From: Nitrospinota bacterium
Lineage (GTDB): Bacteria > Nitrospinota > Nitrospinia > Nitrospinales > Nitrospinaceae
DNA length: 16,139 nt
Assembly: GCA_027298165.1 (NCBI GenBank)
Contig: JAPUGN010000248.1
Coordinates: forward strand, 1-16,139
Direction: 5' to 3'
Shown: positions 1-7,010 of the stretch, one piece after another
Layout of the letters: each line of letters starts with the position of its first letter
Position numbering within the stretch: the stretch's first letter is position 1
Translations under genes and position numbers: made by a program
Notes under the pieces: generated by a model
What the model saw: only the letters and a program-made list of their open reading frames with translations
What the model was told of the DNA's origin: nothing
Databases searched by the model: none

Positions 1-133
1 AATACCCCCAAAATTAGTCGGATTTCACGAAATCATATTACCCCTTGTTGGACTCTATGGCAAGGAAAAATCCATATTTTATTAAGTCTTATGGACGTTA
101 TTGGATTTTATTGGATGTTGTTGGATTCTGAAA
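1..133. repeat. 10-bp phased repeats beside tRNA-Glu (candidate integrase arm sites)
   Basis: Four adjoining 10-bp units at 91-100, 101-110, 111-120 and 121-130 share the pattern TTGGAtnttn (ATGGACGTTA, TTGGATTTTA, TTGGATGTTG, TTGGATTCTG). Related single units lie at 48-57 (TTGGACTCTA) and 18-27 (TCGGATTTCA). The window opens with AATACCCCCAAAA, which reads TTTTGGGGGTATT on the other strand. The array starts directly past the 3' end of tRNA-Glu. Short direct repeats of this kind, including TTTGGGGGTA-like runs, are typical of the arm-type sites in front of tyrosine integrase genes of tRNA-integrated islands. That reading is inference: no integrase and no second copy of the tRNA end is visible. 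There is no convincing ORF here. Confidence 0.5.
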
Positions 134-208
134 TGGTAGCCCCAAGGGGAATCGAACCCCTGTTTCCGGCGTGAGAGGCCAGCGTCCTAACCGCTAGACG
201 ATGGGGCC
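134..208 (-). tRNA. tRNA-Glu (anticodon CTC)
   Basis: The minus strand folds as a complete cloverleaf. A 7-bp acceptor stem (GGCCCCA with TGGGGCT, one G-U pair) is followed by discriminator A and an encoded CCA. The anticodon stem is CTGGC/GCCGG with loop CTCTCAC, which gives anticodon CTC. The T-arm contains GGTTCGATTCC. It reads GAG codons, which tRNA-Glu(TTC) can usually also read, so this copy may be partly redundant. It lies downstream of the small membrane-protein gene and may be cotranscribed with it and with tRNA-Gln. Confidence 0.96.
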
Positions 209-253
209 ATGTTTATTGTGCAGCAGAAGTGGGCAAAGCGTTTTCTGATTTAA

Positions 254-739
254 TTAAAAACTGTCGCGGTCCATGATGGGTGGTCCCCCGCCACCCTTCC
301 GGTTTTTCTTCTTTTCCTGGCGGATACGGTCTTCTTCCTCCAGATCCCGCTTGTTCAGCCCGTGAACCAGGAAGATCATCAAACAATAAGCCGGGAGGGA
401 CATGGCCATCCACGTAAGGAAAAATGCCCCCCCCGGAGACACGGGAGCGGAATCCGCACTTTCATCGGCTCCGGTGATCATCAGCTTGACCCCGAACAGT
501 ACCAGGCCCAGAATAATTCCCATCAACGAGGACACCGCCGTCTTGTGCACCACCTCGTTGGGATACAAGCCGCTGACGATGGGGAACTCCGTCACATAGG
601 CCCCCAACAGAGCCAGCGTGGCCATGATGTACAACGCCCCCATCAGAAAATCGTTGATGATGGCCACTGTCCCCACCATCAGATACGCCGGAGCCCAAAG
701 GGCGAGAATAAACGGATTGCGATAGATATTGACCACCAT
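254..739 (-). CDS. small four-helix membrane protein, function unknown
   Basis: A 161-residue protein I do not recognise. About four hydrophobic segments can be seen (residues 9-28, 31-50, 67-88 and 104-125), followed by a highly charged tail rich in Lys, Glu and Arg (129-148) and then Gly/Pro. No catalytic motif is evident. The ATG at 739 is preceded by a GGGGAA stretch about 10 bases upstream as a possible ribosome site. The gene sits between tRNA-Gln (28 bases before it) and tRNA-Glu (45 bases after it) on the same strand. No promoter is evident in front of it, so it may be translated from a transcript begun at the tRNA-Gln promoter. The opposite strand also has long open frames here, but hydrophobic periodicity and position favour this one. 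Confidence 0.75.
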   Translation of the reverse strand: MVVNIYRNPFILALWAPAYLMVGTVAIINDFLMGALYIMATLALLGAYVTEFPIVSGLYPNEVVHKTAVSSLMGIILGLVLFGVKLMITGADESADSAPVSPGGAFFLTWMAMSLPAYCLMIFLVHGLNKRDLEEEDRIRQEKKKNRKGGGGPPIMDRDSF

Positions 740-766
740 AATTCAATGTTCCCCAAATAAAAAAAA

Positions 767-840
767 TGGCTCGGGTACAGGGAGTCGAACCCCGACCTTC
801 AGAACCAGAATCTGACGTCCTACCATTAGACAATACCCGA
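767..840 (-). tRNA. tRNA-Gln (anticodon CTG)
   Basis: The minus strand gives a full cloverleaf. The acceptor stem is TCGGGTA with TACCCGA, the discriminator is G, and CCA is encoded. The anticodon stem is TCAGA/TCTGA with loop TTCTGGT, giving anticodon CTG for CAG codons. The T-arm contains GGTTCGACTCC. It is the first gene of the minus-strand group tRNA-Gln, membrane protein, tRNA-Glu. Confidence 0.95.
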
Positions 841-852
841 ACACTTTTCCCA

Positions 853-881
853 ATTCTATGGGGATCGCCGCCCGGATTCAA
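853..881 (-). promoter_or_regulatory. promoter of tRNA-Gln group
   Basis: On the minus strand TTGAAT (881-876) and TAGAAT (858-853) are separated by exactly 17 bases. Transcription would begin near 846, a few bases before the mature tRNA-Gln. Agreement with the sigma-70 consensus is 5 of 6 at each box. Confidence 0.65.
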
Positions 882-887
882 CCAAAA

Positions 888-916
888 TTGACATCGCCCG
901 CCGGGCATATTACAAC
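888..916 (+). promoter_or_regulatory. promoter of rsmD-mnmA-suhB group
   Basis: A perfect TTGACA at 888-893 is followed after 17 bases by TACAAC at 911-916. The start point would be near 923. This falls inside the upstream open frame that begins at 920, and so supports the later rsmD start at 986. It is divergent from the tRNA-Gln promoter within the same short gap. Confidence 0.5.
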
Positions 917-985
917 ACAATGCTGAAACCCCGAAAAAAAATCTGGAATCGCTCCATTCGGAACCCATATCAGGATCAACTCATT

Positions 986-1579
986 ATGCGCGTAATCGGT
1001 GGTACCGCGAAGAGCACCCCCCTGGCGAGCCTCAAAGGGGCTCAGGTGAGACCCACTCTCGACCGGGTGCGGGAATCCTTGTTCAACCAGATCGCCGGCG
1101 AAATCGGGGGCGCCCGCTTCCTCGACCTGTTTGCCGGGTCCGGGGCGGTGGGCATCGAGGCGCTCAGTCGAGGGGCGGCAGAGGTGGTGTTCGTGGAACT
1201 CAACTCCAGGGCCCAGGCGGTCATCTATCAGAATCTGACCAAATGCCGGTTTCTGGATTCCGAGGGCGAGGAGAAAAAGTCGAAAAACTGGATACTGCTC
1301 AAATCCAACGCCCTGCACGCCCTCAAAGTCCTGGCAGAGCGGCACCATCAATTCGATATCGTGTACGTCGATCCGCCCTACGCCAAGGGCCTGTACGAGG
1401 AAACACTGACGGCGCTGGCGCGTTCCGGACTGCTGGCCGATGCGGCCCAGGTGATCACCGAGCACCATCATAAAACCGCCCTCCCGGAAAATTATGATAA
1501 ACTGATCGTTGCAAAAACCCGGAAAATCGGAGATGCCTGCCTGTCGTTTTACAGTCCTGCGTCGTCTGACTCAGCATGA
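986..1579 (+). CDS. rsmD: 16S rRNA (guanine(966)-N(2))-methyltransferase RsmD
   Basis: Transfers a methyl group from S-adenosylmethionine to N2 of G966 in 16S rRNA during small-subunit assembly. The 197-residue product opens with MRVIGGTAKS, the family's typical N-terminus, followed by the RPTLDRVRESLFN block. The SAM-binding motif I DLFAGSGAVG lies at residues 47-56 and the catalytic DPPY at 129-132. Length matches the family. An in-frame ATG at 920 would add 22 residues with no family resemblance, and the likely promoter overlaps it. The ATG at 986 has AGGA about 10 bases upstream. It heads a plus-strand run with mnmA 16 bases downstream, a translation/RNA-modification grouping. Confidence 0.93.
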   Translation: MRVIGGTAKSTPLASLKGAQVRPTLDRVRESLFNQIAGEIGGARFLDLFAGSGAVGIEALSRGAAEVVFVELNSRAQAVIYQNLTKCRFLDSEGEEKKSKNWILLKSNALHALKVLAERHHQFDIVYVDPPYAKGLYEETLTALARSGLLADAAQVITEHHHKTALPENYDKLIVAKTRKIGDACLSFYSPASSDSA

Positions 1580-1595
1580 CATCGACATATATATA

Positions 1596-2684
1596 ATGAA
1601 CGTATCGATTCCCAAAAACAAAAAAATCGTTATCGCCATGAGCGGCGGGGTGGACAGCTCCGTCGCCGCGGCTCTGCTCCAGGAGCAGGGTTACGATCTC
1701 ATCGGCATCTCGCTGCAGTTGTGGGATTACAGCTGGGATACCGACCAACGCTTCGGCACCTGCTGTTCGCTCGACGATCTGGCCGACGCCCGGCGGGTCG
1801 CCGAGAAGGTCGGCATTCCGCATTACATCGTGAATCTCGAAAAGGAATTCCGCAAGGAAGTGGTCGATTATTTCGTCTCGGAATACATGCAGGCGCGCAC
1901 GCCGATTCCCTGCACCGCCTGCAACAAGAAGCTCAAGTTCGACGAGCTGATGAACAAGGCGCAGGTTTACGGCTATGATTACGTCGCCACCGGGCATTAC
2001 GCATCGGTGGTGCAAGATGACGCAGGACACTACACCGTCAAGCGCGGCAAGGACCGGTCCAAGGATCAGAGTTACTTCCTGTTCAACCTGTCGCAGGAGC
2101 AGTTGGCGCAAAGTTGGTTCCCGCTGGGCGAAATGGAAAAGCAGGAGGTGCGGCGGCTGGCGGAATCTATCGGCCTCAACGTCGCGGGCAAGTCGGAATC
2201 GCACGAAATCTGTTTCATCCCGGACAATGATTACGCCGCATTCATCGCCGGTCAGGTGGAGAAAGAAGCGTTCCAGCCCGGGGCGATTGTCAACGCCGAG
2301 GGCGAGGTGCTGGGTACGCATAAGGGGTATCCCGCGTTCACAATCGGCCAGCGTAAGGGACTCAACCTGGGCGGCCTGCCGGAACCGCATTATGTGACCG
2401 CAATCGATTCCATAAAAAACGAGATTACAGTGGGACCCAAGAATAAATTATTTCGTGAAGAGTTCACCGTGAGTGACGTCAGCTGGCATCTCGACCATTG
2501 CGAAGCGTTCGAAGCCGAGGTACAGATTCGTTACCGGCACCGCGCGGTGGAATCGGTTATCACCCCGTTGCCCGGCGGGCGCGCCCGCATTCAGATGAAT
2601 ATGCCCCAGCCCGCCGTGGCTCCCGGTCAGTCCGCCGTGTTCTACAATGACGACTGCATCATCGGCGGGGGCTGGATCGAATGA
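1596..2684 (+). CDS. mnmA: tRNA-specific 2-thiouridylase MnmA
   Basis: Catalyses ATP-dependent 2-thiolation of the wobble uridine (s2U34) in tRNA-Lys, -Glu and -Gln, using sulfur relayed from a cysteine desulfurase. The 362-residue protein has the PP-loop SGGVDSS at 16-22. The catalytic cysteine is in CNKKLKF (C109), and its persulfide partner is in SHEICFI (C206). GHYA at 133-136 and the beta-barrel C-terminal part with IGQRKGLNLGG are also present. The start chosen is the ATG at 1596, close before the PP-loop as in the family. Shine-Dalgarno complementarity is poor there (AT-rich leader), so translation may depend on the upstream rsmD. The stop overlaps the next start by 4 bases (ATGA). Confidence 0.96.
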   Translation: MNVSIPKNKKIVIAMSGGVDSSVAAALLQEQGYDLIGISLQLWDYSWDTDQRFGTCCSLDDLADARRVAEKVGIPHYIVNLEKEFRKEVVDYFVSEYMQARTPIPCTACNKKLKFDELMNKAQVYGYDYVATGHYASVVQDDAGHYTVKRGKDRSKDQSYFLFNLSQEQLAQSWFPLGEMEKQEVRRLAESIGLNVAGKSESHEICFIPDNDYAAFIAGQVEKEAFQPGAIVNAEGEVLGTHKGYPAFTIGQRKGLNLGGLPEPHYVTAIDSIKNEITVGPKNKLFREEFTVSDVSWHLDHCEAFEAEVQIRYRHRAVESVITPLPGGRARIQMNMPQPAVAPGQSAVFYNDDCIIGGGWIE

Positions 2685-3463
2685 GCGACGCCCCGCTCAA
2701 AGTGGCGGCGGCGGCGGCCCTCGCCGCAGGACGCATCCAGAAAGAACGCGCCGACAACATCGGTGAAATCCGGTACAAGGGCGAAATCAACCTCGTCACC
2801 GAAATCGACCTGCTGTGCGAAAAAGAAATCATCACCTCCATTAAGAAACAGTTTCCGGATCACGCGTTTCTCGCCGAGGAATCCGGCGCGACGGAAGGTG
2901 ACGCCGACCATTTGTGGATCATCGATCCGCTCGACGGCACCGTGAACTACGCGCACGGTTATCCTTGTTACTGTGTGTCGATCGGCTACCAGAGAAAGGG
3001 CGAGGTGGTGGTGGGTGTGGTTTACAATCCCTGCCTCGACGAATTGTTCGTCGCCGAGAAGGGGAGAGGCGCCACCCTCAACGGCAAAGCCATTGCCGTT
3101 TCCCCGGCCACCGAATTGAAGAAGAGCCTGCTGGCCACCGGGTTCGCCTACGACATCAACGAATCGACCAACAACAACCTTGACCACTTCGAGAATTTCA
3201 TCAAGGCGTGCCAGGCGATCCGGCGACCCGGTTCGGCGGCGATGGATTTGTGTTACACCGCGATGGGACGGTTCGAGGGATTCTGGGAGTTGAAACTGCA
3301 CCCGTGGGATTACGCCGCGGGCTGGCTGATGGTCGAAGAAGCCGGCGGCCAGGTGACGCGCTTCGACGGCTCACCGTTTCAGATGGGCGACCGCTCCGTC
3401 CTCGTCTCCAACGGCCATATTCACCAGGCCATGGTCGACGTTCTGCAAAAAGTTTCCAGCTGA
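2681..3463 (+). CDS. suhB: inositol monophosphatase family protein (SuhB-like)
   Basis: A Mg2+-dependent phosphatase of the inositol-monophosphatase superfamily, 260 residues, the usual length. The metal-binding motifs are all present: EES at 66-68, IDPLDGT at 81-87, and WDYAAG at 209-214. Members hydrolyse myo-inositol 1-phosphate or related sugar phosphates; in enterobacteria SuhB also acts in rRNA antitermination complexes. Which role applies here cannot be told from sequence. The ATG overlaps the mnmA stop by 4 bases, which implies translational coupling. It is the last plus-strand gene before the convergent speA. Confidence 0.88.
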   Translation: MSDAPLKVAAAAALAAGRIQKERADNIGEIRYKGEINLVTEIDLLCEKEIITSIKKQFPDHAFLAEESGATEGDADHLWIIDPLDGTVNYAHGYPCYCVSIGYQRKGEVVVGVVYNPCLDELFVAEKGRGATLNGKAIAVSPATELKKSLLATGFAYDINESTNNNLDHFENFIKACQAIRRPGSAAMDLCYTAMGRFEGFWELKLHPWDYAAGWLMVEEAGGQVTRFDGSPFQMGDRSVLVSNGHIHQAMVDVLQKVSS

Positions 3464-3513
3464 GTTTTCTCATTTGATGGCGCGACACGTTTTATCCCCT
3501 CGCCACCCTCAAG

Positions 3514-3564
3514 CGCGAACGCTACCGTTCCGCGGCGAATTAAAATTCGTTATTACATTTTTTT
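3514..3564. terminator. weak hairpin between convergent suhB and speA
   Basis: CGCGAACG (3514-3521) pairs with CGTTCCGCG (3526-3534) around a CTAC loop, with one bulged C. An AT-rich stretch follows and reaches a run of T at 3558-3564. The T-run is too far from the stem for a classical intrinsic terminator, so this is only a candidate for ending suhB transcription. Nothing else is seen between 3464 and 3576. Confidence 0.25.
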
Positions 3565-3576
3565 GCAGAGGAAATT

Positions 3577-5487
3577 TTATTCCAGTGTCGGTTGGAGGAG
3601 GTAGGTGTAGCCGGCTAAACCCTCTTTGTATAGGGTGAGGAAGCGGTCGGCTTCGTCCTGGCTGATGTTGCCGTCGCGCACGCTGTGGATGAGAAACCCC
3701 GCCATGCGTCCCGCCAGCTCGTCGGCGCGGAACTGGACGTAATCGAGCACGTCGGCGACATTTTCCCCTTCGATGATCTGCTCGTAATTCAGCGAGCCGT
3801 CCTCGTTCAAAGACACGTGCACGGTATTGGTGTCGCCGAACAGGTTGTGCAAGTCGCCCAGGATTTCCTGGTACGCACCGGTCAGGAAGATGCCGATGCG
3901 GTAGGGTTCGCCCGGTTGCACCGGATGCAGGGGCAGGGTGGGCTCGGTATTGTGGCTGCCGATGAACCCGTCGATGACGCCGTCGGAGTCGCACGTCAAA
4001 TCCATCAGCGTTGCCTGCCGGACCGGTTCTTCGTTGAGCCTCTGGATCGGCGCGATGGGAAACACCTGGTCGATGGCCCACGAGTCGGGCAGGGACTGAA
4101 ACACGGAAAAGTTGCAGAAGTATTTGTCCGCCAATTTCTGCGGCAGGTTTTTGAGTTCGTCGGGCATGTATTTGAGGCGCGACGCCAGGTCCTGAATCTT
4201 GCGGCAAATGCCCCAGAACAGTTGATCCGCCTGTGCCCGGTCCTTCAGTGAAATCAATCCCAGGAAAAACTGGTTCTGCGCCTGGTCCTTGAGGTCCACC
4301 GCGTCATGCCAGGATTCGATAATGTTTTTATTGGACGCCTGCACCCACACGTAATGAAGGTCCTGCACTACCGTCGGCGTTGCGTCGCCGATGGTCAGAT
4401 CGTGATCGAGGCCGGGAAAGGAGGCGACGTCCAGCACATTGAACACCAGCATGGAATGATACGCGGTCAGCGCGCGCCCCGATTCGGAAATGATGTTGGG
4501 GTGCGGCAGGTTTTCCTCTTCGCAGATTTCGTACAGATGATAGACCACGTCATTGGCATATTCCTGGATCGTATAGTTGGCGCTCGACGCAAAAGTGGAT
4601 CGCGAACCGTCGTAATCCACCCCGAGTCCGCCGCCGACGTCGATGTATTCGATGTTGCACCCCTCGCGCATTAATTCGGAGTAGTAACGGCAGATTTCCT
4701 TGAGGCTGGCCTTGATCCGCCGGATGTTGGTAATCTGGCTTCCCAAGTGAAAATGGATCAGCCGGATGCAGTCCTTGATGTTTTCTTCCTTCGCGATGTC
4801 GAGGGCTTCCACCAGTTCGATCGGGCTCAGGCCGAATTTGGAGTATTCGCCGCCGGAGGACGCCCAGCGGCCCGATCCGGCGCTGACCAGCTTGACGCGC
4901 AGGCCGATGTTGGGCCGGATGTCCAGCTCCTTCGCGACCCGGACGATGGTTTTCAGCTCCGACAGCCGCTCGACCACAATAAAGACTTTTTTACCCAGTT
5001 TCTGGCCCATCAGTGCCAGCCGGATGAACGCCTCGTCCTTGTAGCCGTTGCAGATCAGCAGGGCCTCCGGGTTGTCCATGATGGCGAGGATGGCGTGCAA
5101 TTCCGGCTTGGAACCGGCTTCCAGGCCGATGTTGTAAGGGCGGCCGAATTTGACGATCTCCTCCACCACCTGCCTCTGCTGGTTGACTTTAATGGGATAA
5201 ACGCCGTGATAGGTTCCAATGTAATTGTGTTCCCGAGATGCGATTTGAAAAGCCTCTGCCAATTCTGCGATACTGGATTTGAGAATATCTGAAAAACGGA
5301 TCAGCACCGGCAGCGAATAGCCCTTGGCCTGGATGTCATCAACCAGGTTTTTTAAATCGATAGTGTGCTGGCTGGATCTGCCGGGGCGAACGACCATATG
5401 GCCCTCGGGATTGATGCCGAAATAGCCCGAGCCCCAGCCTTCGATGTTATAGAGCTCCAGAGATTTTTCGATGGTCCATTTTTGCAT
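3577..5487 (-). CDS. speA: biosynthetic arginine decarboxylase SpeA
   Basis: Decarboxylates L-arginine to agmatine, the first step of putrescine/spermidine synthesis, with pyridoxal phosphate; the fold is alanine racemase/ornithine decarboxylase type (fold III). The product is 636 residues, close to the family's 630-660. Visible motifs are GVYPIKVNQQ with the PLP lysine K100, HFHLGSQ at 245-251, the phosphate-binding DVGGGLGVDYDG at 283-294, ESGRA at 345-349, and the active-site CDSDG at 499-503. The start is the ATG at 5487, with GGAA about 8 bases upstream and a family-like N-terminus. A TTG at 5529 would add 14 residues. It is transcribed divergently from lysA, another decarboxylase of the same fold, from a good sigma-70 promoter. 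Confidence 0.95.
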   Translation of the reverse strand: MQKWTIEKSLELYNIEGWGSGYFGINPEGHMVVRPGRSSQHTIDLKNLVDDIQAKGYSLPVLIRFSDILKSSIAELAEAFQIASREHNYIGTYHGVYPIKVNQQRQVVEEIVKFGRPYNIGLEAGSKPELHAILAIMDNPEALLICNGYKDEAFIRLALMGQKLGKKVFIVVERLSELKTIVRVAKELDIRPNIGLRVKLVSAGSGRWASSGGEYSKFGLSPIELVEALDIAKEENIKDCIRLIHFHLGSQITNIRRIKASLKEICRYYSELMREGCNIEYIDVGGGLGVDYDGSRSTFASSANYTIQEYANDVVYHLYEICEEENLPHPNIISESGRALTAYHSMLVFNVLDVASFPGLDHDLTIGDATPTVVQDLHYVWVQASNKNIIESWHDAVDLKDQAQNQFFLGLISLKDRAQADQLFWGICRKIQDLASRLKYMPDELKNLPQKLADKYFCNFSVFQSLPDSWAIDQVFPIAPIQRLNEEPVRQATLMDLTCDSDGVIDGFIGSHNTEPTLPLHPVQPGEPYRIGIFLTGAYQEILGDLHNLFGDTNTVHVSLNEDGSLNYEQIIEGENVADVLDYVQFRADELAGRMAGFLIHSVRDGNISQDEADRFLTLYKEGLAGYTYLLQPTLE

Positions 5488-5552
5488 CGTGTGTTTCCGG
5501 TTATAAAAGTTAATCGAACGAATCAGCAATTGGGGGATTCACCCACTGGATC

Positions 5553-5581
5553 ATTTAAATGAGAATGCGCAAAAATGTCAA
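5553..5581 (-). promoter_or_regulatory. speA promoter
   Basis: On the minus strand a perfect TTGACA (5581-5576) and TTAAAT (5558-5553) are 17 bases apart. Transcription would begin near 5546, leaving a leader of about 60 bases before the speA ATG. Confidence 0.6.
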
Positions 5582-5634
5582 TCAAATTTAGACGTTTTCG
5601 GACAGAAGGAAGCCTCCGTAGAAATCAAAGAAAT

Positions 5635-5663
5635 TTCATAAAAACAGTATTTTATGATATAAA
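5635..5663 (+). promoter_or_regulatory. lysA promoter with overlapping inverted repeat
   Basis: TTCATA (5635-5640) and TATAAA (5658-5663) have 17-base spacing. Between and over them lies an 8-bp inverted repeat, TCATAAAA (5636-5643) and TTTTATGA (5650-5657), with a 6-base spacer. This is a plausible operator for a lysA regulator. In enterobacteria lysA is controlled by LysR, but no regulator gene is adjacent here. Confidence 0.45.
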
Positions 5664-5702
5664 AATTCGGGTTTTTGACTCATCGCCAGTTCAGGAATAT
5701 TA

Positions 5703-6938
5703 ATGAATATTGAAAATGTGAATGTCCGGAATATCGCCAAACAGTTCGGCACTCCGGTCTATGTATACAGTCTGAGGATTCTCCGCGAATCCATTGCGGA
5801 AATCATGCCATTGTCCCCCGTGGTCCGCTTTTCCATGAAATCCTGCTCCAACGCAAAAATTCTACAGGAGATGCTGAACTTCGGAATTAAAATCGACGCG
5901 GTGAGTGTTCCCGAAATTCAGAGGGCCCTCAAGGCCGGGTACGAACCTGGGGATATCTGTCTGACCAGCGACGTTTTTTTCACTACCGAGGACGCCGAGT
6001 TCTGTCTTAAAAACCATATTTTTTGTTCCTGCGGTTCGTTGGGCATGCTCGAGGAATATGGAGAAACCCGTAAACGGCTGGGATTCGGTTCCGATGGCGT
6101 GTCCATCCGCATCAATCCGGGAGAAGGAATCGGCCATTCCAAAAAAACCAATACCGGCGGTCCCTACAGCAAACACGGTATTTGGTATCAAAACCTGGAG
6201 GACGCCAAAGCCATCGCCAAAAAATACGAACTCCGGATTGTCGGGGTGCACACCCACATCGGCTCCGGGGGAGATATGGAGCACCTCAGCCGCATCACCG
6301 GCAAGCTGGTGGAGTTCGCCAAGCAATTTCCCGAACTGCGCTCCGTTAATTTCGGCGGGGGTTTGCCCTATGAGTATGATCCCGAAAAACCGCAGGTGGA
6401 TATCGGCGACTACCAGCCCATTCTGGAAGATAGGGCCCGCGAACTGGAGGAACACTTCGGTCGGCCCATCACCTGTGAAATCGAACCAGGCCGGAGATTC
6501 GTCGCCGGGTGTGGGTATTTGATCGGGGAGGTGCGGTCGCTCAACCAGACCCTCGATGAAAATAACAAGCGTTTGAATTATGTCCTGACCAATATCGGAT
6601 TCTGTCACCTGCTTCGGCCCATGGCTTACGGGTCCTATCATCCCATCTGGTTTGTGGGCGACGAGCTGGGCGAAGAAACCGACCTTATCGTGGCGGGACC
6701 GGTGTGCGAATCGGGTGACCTGTTGACCCAGAAAAATGAGGAGCCGTTAGCGCGCAGGTTACCGCTTCCCCAACGCGGAGATTTGGTTGTGATCGGCGGC
6801 GTGGGTGCTTACGGGCACGTCATGTCCTCCAACTACAACTCCCAGCCGCTGATTCCGGAGATTATGATCGAGGGCGACAAGATGGTCCAGATTCGCCGGC
6901 GGCAAACTCTGGATGACCTCATCCGGGAAGAAATATAA
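5703..6938 (+). CDS. lysA: diaminopimelate decarboxylase LysA (enterobacterial type)
   Basis: Converts meso-2,6-diaminopimelate to L-lysine and CO2, the last step of lysine synthesis; PLP fold III, 411 residues. Motifs in order: FSMKSCSN with the PLP lysine K46, a TNTGGPYSKHGIWY block at 150-162, HTHIGSG at 183-189, NFGGGL at 206-211, EPGR at 251-254, CESGD at 335-339, and GAYGHVMSSNYNS at 378-390. The SKHGIWY block and the C-terminal IRRRQT followed by an acidic, leucine-rich end closely follow E. coli LysA. They differ from the more common LysA type that begins the PLP region with YAxKAN. AGGA lies 6 bases before the ATG. It is monocistronic and ends at a strong terminator. Confidence 0.93.
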   Translation: MNIENVNVRNIAKQFGTPVYVYSLRILRESIAEIMPLSPVVRFSMKSCSNAKILQEMLNFGIKIDAVSVPEIQRALKAGYEPGDICLTSDVFFTTEDAEFCLKNHIFCSCGSLGMLEEYGETRKRLGFGSDGVSIRINPGEGIGHSKKTNTGGPYSKHGIWYQNLEDAKAIAKKYELRIVGVHTHIGSGGDMEHLSRITGKLVEFAKQFPELRSVNFGGGLPYEYDPEKPQVDIGDYQPILEDRARELEEHFGRPITCEIEPGRRFVAGCGYLIGEVRSLNQTLDENNKRLNYVLTNIGFCHLLRPMAYGSYHPIWFVGDELGEETDLIVAGPVCESGDLLTQKNEEPLARRLPLPQRGDLVVIGGVGAYGHVMSSNYNSQPLIPEIMIEGDKMVQIRRRQTLDDLIREEI

Positions 6939-6960
6939 GCGCGTTTCCACTCGATACCAT

Positions 6961-6998
6961 AAAAAAACCCCTTCCGCATCAAGCGAAAGGGGGTTTTT
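6961..6998. terminator. bidirectional terminator between lysA and DUF2167 gene
   Basis: CCCCTTCCGC (6968-6977) pairs with GCGAAAGGGG (6983-6992), with one mismatch and a five-base loop. The stem is flanked by an A-run on the left and a T-run on the right. It serves lysA (plus) and the converging gene at 7011 (minus). Confidence 0.9.
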
Positions 6999-7010
6999 GG
7001 TGTTAGAGAA

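Noticed and set aside
1..133. CRISPR array reading of the 10-bp repeats
   Set aside because: The units are contiguous, degenerate and far too short, with no spacers; integrase arm sites fit better.
920..985. Earlier rsmD start at 920
   Set aside because: The 22 extra residues do not resemble the family, the ATG lacks a ribosome site, and the probable transcription start falls near 923.
1455..2390. 311-codon minus-strand open frame opposite mnmA
   Set aside because: It is antisense to a gene with all MnmA motifs, has no recognisable domain, and its codons mirror the GC-rich plus-strand gene.
2642..3301. 219-codon minus-strand frame opposite the inositol monophosphatase gene
   Set aside because: Antisense shadow with no family resemblance; the plus strand has EES, DPLDGT and WDYAAG.
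3509..4207. 232-codon minus-strand frame in another phase of speA
   Set aside because: Out-of-frame Arg/Pro/Gly-rich translation; speA reads through the same DNA with conserved active-site motifs.
5862..6641. 259-codon minus-strand frame opposite lysA
   Set aside because: Antisense to a full-length LysA, no motif, no ribosome site recognised.
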